64,000 bases of DNA from Mesorhizobium sp. WSM2240. GTDB taxonomy: Bacteria; Pseudomonadota; Alphaproteobacteria; Rhizobiales; Rhizobiaceae. Position numbers and translations under genes: made by a program. The DNA lies in NCBI RefSeq assembly GCF_040438645.1, contig NZ_CP159253.1, positions 2,666,001 through 2,730,000 of the forward strand, given 5' to 3'. Below are positions 35,253 through 43,202 of the stretch, one piece after another. The notes beneath the pieces are model-generated. The model did no database searches. It was not told the DNA's origin and saw only the letters and a program-made list of their open reading frames with translations. Each line of letters opens with the position of its first letter. The first letter of the stretch is position 1.

Positions 35253-35558
35253 ATGGACAAGCTGCAGTTCATCATGCCGGTACGGATCGTGACAGAGCCT
35301 GGCCGGCCAGTGACCGAAATCTATGATGTCGAGGAAGCGCTTACGTTTCTCCAGAATTGGTCGGGCGCATCGGAAAGTCCGATCTATCAACGCGCCTTGA
35401 ACTCCTGTTTCGCGGCCACCGTCGACCAGGAATCGGCCGAAGACGCTCGCAGAGCGTTTATGGCGTTGGCCCGGGTCTCCGGCATCCTGGCCAGAGACAT
35501 GTCCGTCCCCGCCGGGATTCTGGAATCTGAGATACGGCCTCGTCCACGTGCGACGTAA
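35253..35558 (+). CDS. DUF982 domain-containing protein
   Basis: This 101-residue small protein matches the rhizobial DUF982 pattern: an N-terminal beta hairpin (MPVRIVTEPGRPVTEIYDVEEALTFLQNW), a central YQRALNSCFAATVDQESAEDARRAFMALARVSG and a short tail. DUF982 proteins are abundant in rhizobia and have no known function. It has no signal peptide. It is convergent with the next small gene. Confidence 0.8.
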   Translation: MDKLQFIMPVRIVTEPGRPVTEIYDVEEALTFLQNWSGASESPIYQRALNSCFAATVDQESAEDARRAFMALARVSGILARDMSVPAGILESEIRPRPRAT

Positions 35559-35580
35559 CGGCAGACTGTGACCCGGGAGA

Positions 35581-35859
35581 TCAATTTGATTTGGAGGTCG
35601 GCCGTTGCCGCCGCTTCTTTGCCGGCCGATCAAGCTTCATCGGAAGATGCCGCGTCGAAACCATCTCCACGGCAAGCAGTTCCAACGCGTCGTCGGACAG
35701 AGCGGTTTCGAAGTTTTGCCGAATTTCGTCGATCAGCCACATGATCGATACTGGCGAAACCTTGGAATGGCCGTCCAGCAAACGGCTGATCTCGAGTATC
35801 ACGTCAGCGTCTATATCGCGCGGCAGTTCCCGCATGCATTGCCTCACAAAATGATCCAA
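35581..35859 (-). CDS. Small hypothetical protein
   Basis: A 92-residue protein of unknown function, mostly helical by composition (FVRQCMRELPRDIDADVILEISRLL, IDEIRQNFETALSDDALELLAVEMV), with a basic C-terminal tail (KKRRQRPTSKSN). It has no signal peptide or membrane segment. It is convergent with the DUF982 gene, with about 20 bases between the stops. Composition and codon use look coding, but no family is recognised. Confidence 0.5.
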   Translation of the reverse strand: MDHFVRQCMRELPRDIDADVILEISRLLDGHSKVSPVSIMWLIDEIRQNFETALSDDALELLAVEMVSTRHLPMKLDRPAKKRRQRPTSKSN

Positions 35860-36348
35860 GCATTGGTCGGAACACCTCTCCAGGCCATGTAAATGGAAGA
35901 TATTTTCGCCAGGACAAGCAGAACCGCTTCATCGAACTTCAGGCGCAGCGTGGCAACGAAAATGTTGAACAACAGTGGGTTGCTTGCGTGGCGCAGGACT
36001 GCAGCGCGGTCAATGGATGAACTGGGATGCGCCGCACAGCCATAAGCCTCAAGCCGGCCTGGGCGCCATGTTGTCGATCAACTTCAACGGCTTGTGCTGA
36101 TTTGGAAAACCATGGTGCGGTAGAGATGCACTAAAGCCATCAAGAACGACATGAAATCAATAGATTGCGTTAATTAGATCACCTTGCTTGTAGTGCATCC
36201 AGCGCTCGCAGTCGCTGCCCTCGGTGTGCTGGAAGGCCGGCGAGCTTGACTTGCAACGTCATGATGGTGCTCCCTGAGCTTGCGGGTTCGATCGAGGGCC
36301 GCGGTGATCGCCAGGCCTTTTACGCCAGCGGGCGTTAAGCGGAAGGCG
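35860..36348. other. Gene-free stretch upstream of the thuE-like operon
   Basis: No convincing gene is present. Lower GC patches (around 36110-36190) and two very short frames (about 27 codons each, near 36022-36105 plus and 36179-36262 minus) are seen; neither has family resemblance. The stretch may hold debris of lost genes and the promoter of the sugar transporter operon. Confidence 0.5.
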
Positions 36349-36383
36349 TTTCAGGTCGGCGTTTCCTCCCGCGCGACCTGAAA
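36349..36383 (+). promoter_or_regulatory. Inverted repeat in the leader of the thuE-like gene
   Basis: TTTCAGGTCG (36349-36358) and CGACCTGAAA (36374-36383) are perfect 10-bp inverted repeats with a 15-base spacer, ending 24 bases before the ATG and just upstream of the ribosome-binding site AAAGGGAGG. It could be an operator or a leader hairpin controlling translation. Confidence 0.55.
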
Positions 36384-36407
36384 GCTTGAAAGGGAGGTCC
36401 CACCACC

Positions 36408-37676
36408 ATGAAGCTTCGTCACGCACTTCTTGCCATTGCCGCAGGCGCCATACTGGCGACCGGCCCGGCGCAGGCTGTCGACATGGCGATCGTGTCGGGC
36501 GATACCGGCAATGGCCTGCAGGTTCTTCGCGAGATACTCGATCAATTCGAGAAGAACACCGACCATAAGGTCACCATCGTGCCGATGCCGACCTCGACGA
36601 CGGATCAGTTCGGCCAATATAGGCTCTGGCTCGCCGCCCAGAACACCGACATAGACGTCTACCAGACGGACGTCATCTGGGCTCCGCAGCTCGCCAATCA
36701 GCTCGTCGACCTGGCCGAGGCGACCAAGGACGTGGTAGGCGCCCATTTCCCGTCGATCATCGAGTCGCAAACAGTCGATGGCAGATTGGTCGCCCTGCCG
36801 GTGTTCACCGATGCGCCGGCGCTCTATTACCGCAAGGACCTCCTCGACAAATACGGCGCCAAGGTCCCGACCACCTGGGCGGAACTGACCGAGACCGCAA
36901 AGCTCGTCATGGACAAGGAGCGCGAGGCCGGTAACGCGGACATGTGGGGCTTCGTCTTCCAGGGCAACGCCTATGAGGGATTGACCTGCAACGCGCTCGA
37001 ATGGGTGAAGTCGAACGGCGGCGGCCAGATCATCGAGCCGGACGGCACTATCTCCATCAACAATCCGCAAGCAGCCGCGGCCCTGGAAATGGCTAAGGGT
37101 TGGGTGGGATCCATCTCGCCTCCCGGCGTTCTGGCTTACCAGGAAGAAGAGACGCGCGGCGTCTGGCAGACCGGCAACTCGGTCTTCATGCGTAACTGGC
37201 CTTACGCCTATTCCCTCGGCAACGGCGAAGACTCCGCCGTCAAAGGCAAGTTCGACGTGACCACGCTGCCGGCGGGGTCCGGTGAAGGCGCCCGATCGGC
37301 CGCAACACTCGGCGGCTGGAATCTCGCGGTCTCCAAATACTCGAAGAATCCGGACGCGGCGATCGAGTTGGTCAAGTGGATCGCCTCTCCCGAGATGCAG
37401 AAATACCGCACCCTGAGGACTTCAAATCTGCCGACCATTCAGGCGCTCTACCAGGACTCCGATATCGCCAGGGAGCAGCCGATCATTCCGCGCTGGAAGG
37501 AAGTTTTCCTCAACGCCGTGCCGCGCCCCTCGGCCCCGGTCAAGACCAAGTACAACGAGGTATCGAGTCAGTTCTGGACCGCCGTTCACAAGACTTTGTC
37601 CGGCGAGGGTACCGCCGCCGACAACCTTGCCGAACTCGAAGTCTCCTTGACCAAACTCAAGGGCGCCGCCTGGTAA
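36408..37676 (+). CDS. thuE: Trehalose/maltose-type ABC transporter substrate-binding protein (ThuE-like)
   Basis: The 422-residue periplasmic protein has a signal peptide (MKLRHALLAIAAGAILATGPAQA, cleavage near residue 23) and the extracellular solute-binding family 1 fold (EILDQFEKNTDHKVTIVPMP, YRKDLLDKYGAKVPTTWAEL, GGWNLAVSKYSKNPDAAIELVKWI). It binds a di- or monosaccharide such as trehalose, maltose or sucrose; the ThuE label comes from resemblance and gene order. GGGAGG precedes the ATG. A hairpin follows the stop, as in other transporter operons. Confidence 0.78.
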   Translation: MKLRHALLAIAAGAILATGPAQAVDMAIVSGDTGNGLQVLREILDQFEKNTDHKVTIVPMPTSTTDQFGQYRLWLAAQNTDIDVYQTDVIWAPQLANQLVDLAEATKDVVGAHFPSIIESQTVDGRLVALPVFTDAPALYYRKDLLDKYGAKVPTTWAELTETAKLVMDKEREAGNADMWGFVFQGNAYEGLTCNALEWVKSNGGGQIIEPDGTISINNPQAAAALEMAKGWVGSISPPGVLAYQEEETRGVWQTGNSVFMRNWPYAYSLGNGEDSAVKGKFDVTTLPAGSGEGARSAATLGGWNLAVSKYSKNPDAAIELVKWIASPEMQKYRTLRTSNLPTIQALYQDSDIAREQPIIPRWKEVFLNAVPRPSAPVKTKYNEVSSQFWTAVHKTLSGEGTAADNLAELEVSLTKLKGAAW

Positions 37677-37691
37677 GTCACGAACTACGCC

Positions 37692-37707
37692 GGCGGGCTA
37701 TCCCGCC
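37692..37707 (+). promoter_or_regulatory. Intra-operon hairpin after the sugar-binding protein gene
   Basis: GGCGGG (37692-37697) pairs with CCCGCC (37702-37707) around CTAT, followed by TGCGCTTTT. It is a compact stem-loop between thuE- and thuF-like genes, able to stabilise the upstream message or terminate part of the transcripts. Confidence 0.6.
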
Positions 37708-37813
37708 TGCGCTTTTCATGTTGCTCTGGCAGAGCGGAACACGGGATGCCCGCCGCTCCGTTTGCCATAGCCGTCCGGGTTATGAGGTAACGGGGTTAGC
37801 CAGCAGGTGCGCC

Positions 37814-38788
37814 ATGGCACAAGCCCAACCGACGACTGAAACCGCCGTACCGGTTGCCCGCCGTTCGCAGCTGATGCGCCAGCGGGTACGCTCGGCGTGG
37901 CTGTTCCTCATCCCGATGCTGGTCGTACTTGCCGCCGTCGCCGGCTGGCCGCTCATCCGAACCATCTATTTCGGCTTCACCAATGCCTCGCTCGCCGACC
38001 TCGAAGCCGGTCAGTGGGTAGGTTTCGCCAACTACTTCTCTGTCCTGCAAATGCCGAGCGGCCGTGTCATCTATGACGGCCTGCTCGTCGATCCAGTCTG
38101 GTGGCGCGCGGTCTGGAACACGGTACGCTTCGCCGTGATCTCGGTCACCTGCGAGACAATTCTCGGCATGATAGTCGCGCTGGTGCTCAATGCCGAGTTC
38201 CGCGGCCGCGGCATCGTTCGCGCTGCGATCCTCATCCCCTGGGCGATCCCGACGATCGTCTCGGCAAAAATGTGGCAATGGATGCTCAACGACCAGTTCG
38301 GCATCATCAACGACATCCTTCTCAAGCTCGGTCTGATCAGCACGAAGATCGCCTGGACTGCCAGCGCCGACACCGCGATGATCGCCGTTCTCATCGTGGA
38401 TATATGGAAGACGACGCCTTTCATGGCGCTCCTCATTCTTGCCGGTCTCCAGATGGTTCCGAACGACATCTACGAGGCCGCCAAACTTGACGGCGTGAGC
38501 CCGCTGAAGGTTTTCTGGAAGGTGACGCTGCCGCTCATTCGGCCGGTGCTTATGGTGGCGGTGATCTTCCGCGGGCTCGACGCTCTCCGCGTCTTCGACC
38601 TGATCTACGTCCTTACGCCGAACAATGTGCAGACCAAGTCGATGTCGGTTTTCGCCCGCGAGAACCTGTTCGAGTTCGACAAGTTCGCCTACGGCTCCGC
38701 CGCGTCGACCTTGCTCTTCGTCATTCTCGTCCTGCTGACCGTCCTCTATCTGTGGCTCGGCCGGGTAAATCTGGGCGGAGGCCGCTGA
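37814..38788 (+). CDS. thuF: Sugar ABC transporter permease (ThuF-like, MalF type)
   Basis: The 324-residue inner-membrane protein has six helices. The first is SAWLFLIPMLVVLAAVAGWPLI, and the cytoplasmic EAA loop that docks the ATPase is YEAAKLDGVSPLKVFWKVTLPLIRP near residue 225. It is one half of the channel. The frame is open from 37376 inside the preceding gene, but the ATG at 37814 gives the family N-terminus. The next permease starts two bases after the stop. Confidence 0.85.
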   Translation: MAQAQPTTETAVPVARRSQLMRQRVRSAWLFLIPMLVVLAAVAGWPLIRTIYFGFTNASLADLEAGQWVGFANYFSVLQMPSGRVIYDGLLVDPVWWRAVWNTVRFAVISVTCETILGMIVALVLNAEFRGRGIVRAAILIPWAIPTIVSAKMWQWMLNDQFGIINDILLKLGLISTKIAWTASADTAMIAVLIVDIWKTTPFMALLILAGLQMVPNDIYEAAKLDGVSPLKVFWKVTLPLIRPVLMVAVIFRGLDALRVFDLIYVLTPNNVQTKSMSVFARENLFEFDKFAYGSAASTLLFVILVLLTVLYLWLGRVNLGGGR

Positions 38789-38790
38789 TC

Positions 38791-39615
38791 ATGTGGCTTG
38801 TAAAGCGGACGGCGTTTTATCTCCTCGTCGTCGTCATTGTTGTCATCGCCATCTTCCCCTTCTACTACGCCATCATCACCAGCTTGAAATCGGGAACGGC
38901 GCTCTTCCAGATCGACTACTGGCCAACGACTTTTACGATCAGCAATTATGCGACCGTCTTCACCAGGGGAACTTTCCCGCGCAATCTCGCTAACTCGCTC
39001 TTCATCTCGACCGTCGTCGTCGTCATATCGCTGTTCCTCGGCGTCACCGCCGCATACGCTCTTGCGCGTGTCGATTTCCGCGGCCGCGCGCTTCTGCTCC
39101 TCACCATTCTGTCCGTTTCGATGTTCCCGCAAGTAGCGGTGCTTGCCGGTCTGTTCGAACTTATCCGGATCTTCGGCCTCTACAATTCGCCCTTTGCGCT
39201 GATTTTCTCATACATGATCTTCACGTTGCCATTCACCGTCTGGGTGCTCACCGCCTTCGTTCGCGACCTGCCGGTCGAGATCGAAGAAGCGGCGATCGTC
39301 GACGGCGCGACGCCTTGGGTCATCGTCACACGCATTTTCCTGCCGCTCATGTGGCCGGCATTGGTGACCACCGGGCTGCTCGCCTTCATCGGTGCGTGGA
39401 ACGAGTTCCTCTTCGCCCTTACCTTCACCTCCACCAACGAGCAGCGCACCGTACCGGTCGCAATAGCGCTCCTCTCCGGCAACTCCCAGTTCGAAATCCC
39501 CTGGGGCAACATCATGGCCGCCTCGGTGATCGTCACGGTGCCGCTTGTCATCCTCGTCCTGATCTTCCAGCGGAAGATCATCTCCGGCCTCACCGCGGGC
39601 GGGGTCAAGGGATAA
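38791..39615 (+). CDS. thuG: Sugar ABC transporter permease (ThuG-like, MalG type)
   Basis: This 274-residue inner-membrane protein with six helices is the second channel subunit. The EAA motif is EEAAIVDGATPWVIVTRIFLPLMWP near residue 170, and the C-terminal KIISGLTAGGVKG is the usual MalG-type ending. The start codon follows the thuF stop by two bases (TGATCATG), so translation is probably coupled. Confidence 0.85.
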   Translation: MWLVKRTAFYLLVVVIVVIAIFPFYYAIITSLKSGTALFQIDYWPTTFTISNYATVFTRGTFPRNLANSLFISTVVVVISLFLGVTAAYALARVDFRGRALLLLTILSVSMFPQVAVLAGLFELIRIFGLYNSPFALIFSYMIFTLPFTVWVLTAFVRDLPVEIEEAAIVDGATPWVIVTRIFLPLMWPALVTTGLLAFIGAWNEFLFALTFTSTNEQRTVPVAIALLSGNSQFEIPWGNIMAASVIVTVPLVILVLIFQRKIISGLTAGGVKG

Positions 39616-39694
39616 GCGATGGAAGCGGAGGCTGCTCCGTCCAGCTTCCGAAGGTGACGCATTCTTCGGCTCGGTTGCATAAGGGAGAAGAGAA

Positions 39695-40783
39695 ATGGCC
39701 GGTCTTCAATTGACGGGGATAAAGAAGTCCTTCGGCGCGGTCGAAGTCATCAAGGGCGTCGACCTCGGCATTAAGTCGGGCGAATTCATCGTCTTCGTCG
39801 GCCCCTCGGGATGCGGCAAGTCGACCCTTCTCCGTTTGATCGCAGGACTGGAAGACATCACCGCCGGCACGCTCAGGATCGAGGGCGAGGTAGTCAATGA
39901 CTTGCCGCCGGCAAAGCGCGGCATCGCCATGGTCTTCCAGTCCTACGCGCTTTACCCGCACATGACGGTCTACGACAACATGGCCTTCGGCATGAAACTC
40001 CAGGGCGGCGGCAAGACCGAGGTCGACAAGCGCGTGCGAGAAGCCGCTGAGATGCTGCAGATCACGCCATTCCTCGATCGCTTGCCGAAACAGCTCTCCG
40101 GCGGCCAGCGCCAACGTGTCGCCATCGGCCGCGCCATTGTTCGCGACCCGCGTGTCTTCCTCTTCGACGAGCCGCTGTCGAACCTTGATGCCGCGCTCCG
40201 CGTCGCCACCCGCATCGAGATCACCAAGCTCCACGAGCGCATGTCAAACACGACCATGATCTACGTCACCCACGATCAGGTCGAGGCCATGACGCTCGCC
40301 GACCGCATCGTCGTCCTCAATCTCGGCCGGGTCGAGCAGGTCGGCGCGCCGATGGATCTCTACCTCAACCCGGCAAACCTCTTTGTCGCAAAGTTCATCG
40401 GTTCGCCGGCGATGAACACCGTCCCCTGCGTCATCGAAGCCGGCGGAGGCGTGGCTATGGTCAAGCCGGAGCATGGCCGGTCGGTGAAGCTCAATGCGAA
40501 AATCCCTGAAAGCGCCAGCGGCCAGAAGGGCATCTTCGGCATCCGGCCCGAAGACCTCGCGGTGACGCAAGGCGCAGATGCGATCTTCACAGGCACGGTC
40601 GACATCGTCGAGCGGCTCGGCGAGGTCACGCTCCTCTATGTAGACTGCGGCGCCCCGGAAGAGCCGATCGTCGCCAAGCTCGACGGCATCGTCAACATCC
40701 ACAGGGGCGAAAAACTCGGCCTCACCGCCCCGACCGAGTTCCTCCACGTGTTCGACGAAGCCGGCAACGCATTCCCGCGCTAG
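39695..40783 (+). CDS. thuK: Sugar ABC transporter ATP-binding protein (ThuK/UgpC/MalK type)
   Basis: The 362-residue ATPase has Walker A VGPSGCGKST (about residues 36-45), the Q-loop VFQSYALYPHMTV, the signature QLSGGQRQRVAIGRA, Walker B VFLFDEPLSNLDA and the switch His in YVTHDQ. A C-terminal OB-fold (TOBE) regulatory domain follows from about residue 240. It drives the ThuFG channel. In Sinorhizobium the thuA and thuB trehalose-catabolic genes follow thuK; here a peptidase gene on the opposite strand follows instead. Confidence 0.88.
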   Translation: MAGLQLTGIKKSFGAVEVIKGVDLGIKSGEFIVFVGPSGCGKSTLLRLIAGLEDITAGTLRIEGEVVNDLPPAKRGIAMVFQSYALYPHMTVYDNMAFGMKLQGGGKTEVDKRVREAAEMLQITPFLDRLPKQLSGGQRQRVAIGRAIVRDPRVFLFDEPLSNLDAALRVATRIEITKLHERMSNTTMIYVTHDQVEAMTLADRIVVLNLGRVEQVGAPMDLYLNPANLFVAKFIGSPAMNTVPCVIEAGGGVAMVKPEHGRSVKLNAKIPESASGQKGIFGIRPEDLAVTQGADAIFTGTVDIVERLGEVTLLYVDCGAPEEPIVAKLDGIVNIHRGEKLGLTAPTEFLHVFDEAGNAFPR

Positions 40784-40918
40784 CTCAGGACGGCGGAATT
40801 GCTGACCGAGATAGGAATGCCCGTCCATGCGGCGAGGACAGCGAACCGGCTGTGAGGCGTCGAGAGATGTGTTGGTCCTTCTCCCGGCGGCACAAGTTTT
40901 CGGGCGGCGAAAGTGCAG

Positions 40919-41548
40919 CTAGTTGACTGAGCTCACCAGAACGTCCCGGTTGTCCAGGATCGAAACCCAGCGCCCTGTGTATCGGACTGACTGGCGTTTC
41001 ATGAAACGATATCCCGTCTGCGTCCACGGCTTCACGTCGTCGTTCAGATTGTCGAGAATCAGGTCGCCATCCCCCGTCCTGACGGTCAGCACGGCATGTC
41101 CCTCGCCGTCTTGAAGTCTGACAACGGTAATCAGCAGGTCCGAAAGCGGAATGCCGTGCGCGTGGAGCATTTTCCTTTTGAGCAACACGTAGTCCTCGCA
41201 GTCGCCTGTGCCGTCGTCAGGAAAGGTCCAGAATTCCTTTTTGCTGTAGGCTTGGTCGTCGCTCGTCGCCTTAACAGATCTGTTGACGGCCGTGTTGACG
41301 CTGCCGAGCAGTACCCGCATCGCGTCAGACATCTGCACCGGATCGCGCCGACCGGACCAGATCCTGCATTCCGAACTCATCCTTTGGCAGAATTCGTAGT
41401 GGCCGATTGGCTGCGACGTTCTCGTACCAATCAGCATCGTTCCCGGCACATCATTGTCGGCCGTTGCCTGCCCTGCAGACATTCCAGCCACTGCAAAAGC
41501 CGCAAGAATCCCAACAAGGATCCATCGTCCCGTCGCAAAGAAGCCCAT
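40919..41548 (-). CDS. Bacterial transglutaminase-like cysteine peptidase (BTLCP), exported
   Basis: The 209-residue protein has a signal peptide (MGFFATGRWILVGILAAFAVAGMSA..., cleavage near residue 30) and the catalytic triad pattern of the family: Cys in GTGDCEDYVLLKR, His in GEGHAVLTVRT and Asp in LILDNLNDDV. Family members such as LapG cleave surface adhesins in biofilm control. No LapD-like partner is adjacent, so the role is uncertain. It is convergent with the thuK-like gene. Confidence 0.87.
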   Translation of the reverse strand: MGFFATGRWILVGILAAFAVAGMSAGQATADNDVPGTMLIGTRTSQPIGHYEFCQRMSSECRIWSGRRDPVQMSDAMRVLLGSVNTAVNRSVKATSDDQAYSKKEFWTFPDDGTGDCEDYVLLKRKMLHAHGIPLSDLLITVVRLQDGEGHAVLTVRTGDGDLILDNLNDDVKPWTQTGYRFMKRQSVRYTGRWVSILDNRDVLVSSVN

Positions 41549-41798
41549 TACCCGCCCAAGTCACGTGTTTTTTCGCCCGTTTACCATCCGTTAGGGACCA
41601 TTGGGAAGCCCGCAAGAATAACGGATTCGTGAGGTTGGACGATCACGCGAACTTGCGTTGAAGGCTGAGCGGAACGATCGGCAGCTTGGAACGTTCGCCT
41701 TCGAGGCGGAATTGCGCGGTCGGAGGCATGGTCTTCCCACTCTTCTCCAGGAGGCAATTCAGCTCGACATCCCGCCGATGAATACGGGGAGCAACGTG

Positions 41799-43202
41799 AT
41801 GGCCCAGGCGCAGAAGTCCGCTGCGAAGGCGAAGAGTCCGGCTCGTGCGGTGAAAGCGACTGCGGCCAGGAAACCAACCGCCGGCGGATCGAGAAACGCC
41901 AGCCGGACCGAGGCAAATTCCGGCCGTCCCGTCTATCTGGTCGACGGCGCGCGGACGCCTTTCCTCCGCGCTCGCAACAAGCCGGGACCGTTCACGCCGG
42001 TGGATCTGGCGGTCCAGTGCGGACGGCCGCTTCTCGCACGCCAGCCATTCTCTCCGGACGAATTCGACACCGTAATCCTCGGCTGCGTCAACGTGATCGC
42101 CGACGAGATGAACCCGGCGCGCGTGGCGGCGCTCAGGCTCGGCATGGGCGCGGCGATGACGGCCTTCACCGTCCAGATCAACTGCGGCTCCGGCATGCAG
42201 TCGATCGATACCGCTTTCCGAATGATCGAAGCCGGCAAGGCCGATCTTATCCTGGCCGGCGGAGCCGAAGCGCTGTCCCACGCTCCCCTGGTGCTTCGCC
42301 ACCAAGCGGTCGAGTGGTTCGGCGGCTTTGCATCGGCGAAGACGCCTTGGGAAAAAACCGCTGCGCTGGCGGGCTTGCGGCCGGAGATGGCAAAACCTGT
42401 GGTCGGGCTCCAACGCGGCCTCACCGATCCGATTACCGAACTCAATATGGGCCAGACGGCGGAGGTAATCGGCCACCTCTTCTGCATCACGCGCGAAGCC
42501 GCCGATGGCTACGCCCTGCAAAGCCATCAACGCCTGGCGCGCGCGCAAAATAACGGCCTTCTCGAAGGCGAGGTCATCCCGGCTGTCACCCGCGACGGCA
42601 AGCTCTACGACCATGATGACGGGGTGCGACCGGACACGTCGATGGAAAAGCTTGCGAAGTTGGACCCGGTTTTCGAAAAGCCATACGGCAATGTCACCGC
42701 CGGCAATTCCTCCCAGATCACCGATGGGGCATGCTGGGTCGTCCTCGCCTCTGAAGAGGCGATGAAAAGGCGCAAGCTCACGCCGCTCGCCCGCATCGTC
42801 GACAGCGAATGGTCGGCGCTCGACCCGTCGATCATGGGGCTTGCCCCGACATTGTGTTCGACTGAAATCCTGAAACGCCGGGAACTCTTGCGCGAGGACA
42901 TCGACCTCTGGGAACTCAACGAAGCCTTCGCCGCGCAGGTCCTCGCCTGTCTCGCCGCATGGGAGGATGAGCAATATTGCCGCGACGTGCTCGGCCTCGA
43001 CGGCGTCTTCGGGCGCATCGACCGCGACCGGCTCAATGTCGACGGAGGGGCGATCAGCCTCGGCCATCCCGTCGGCACGAGCGGAAACCGCCTCGTGCTT
43101 CACCTCGTCAACGCCATGCGCCGGCTCGGGCTCAAGCGCGGCATAGCCACCGAGTGCATCGGCGGCGGACAAGGCGGCGCAATGCTGCTGGAGGTCGCAT
43201 GA
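41799..43202 (+). CDS. Acetyl-CoA C-acyltransferase (thiolase)
   Basis: The 467-residue thiolase has a Lys/Ala-rich N-terminal extension (residues 5-40) before the catalytic core. The nucleophile is Cys129 in QINCGSGMQS; the second motif is SLGHPVGTSGNR and the final TECIGGGQGGAMLLE holds the second catalytic Cys. It performs the last, thiolytic step of beta-oxidation. The frame begins at 41658, but GGGGAG eight bases before the ATG at 41799 supports the shorter start. It overlaps the FadJ-type gene at ATGATGA and forms an operon with it. Confidence 0.92.
   Translation: MAQAQKSAAKAKSPARAVKATAARKPTAGGSRNASRTEANSGRPVYLVDGARTPFLRARNKPGPFTPVDLAVQCGRPLLARQPFSPDEFDTVILGCVNVIADEMNPARVAALRLGMGAAMTAFTVQINCGSGMQSIDTAFRMIEAGKADLILAGGAEALSHAPLVLRHQAVEWFGGFASAKTPWEKTAALAGLRPEMAKPVVGLQRGLTDPITELNMGQTAEVIGHLFCITREAADGYALQSHQRLARAQNNGLLEGEVIPAVTRDGKLYDHDDGVRPDTSMEKLAKLDPVFEKPYGNVTAGNSSQITDGACWVVLASEEAMKRRKLTPLARIVDSEWSALDPSIMGLAPTLCSTEILKRRELLREDIDLWELNEAFAAQVLACLAAWEDEQYCRDVLGLDGVFGRIDRDRLNVDGGAISLGHPVGTSGNRLVLHLVNAMRRLGLKRGIATECIGGGQGGAMLLEVA

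Noticed and set aside
36179..36262. 27-codon minus-strand frame (starting MTLQVKLAGLP) with a GGGAGC upstream
   Set aside because: Very short, no hydrophobic or other signature, and codon use is not distinctive; evidence is too weak to call a gene.
41643..43172. 509-codon minus-strand frame opposite the thiolase
   Set aside because: The thiolase on the plus strand is unambiguous; the antisense translation is His/Arg/Asp-rich and has no domain.
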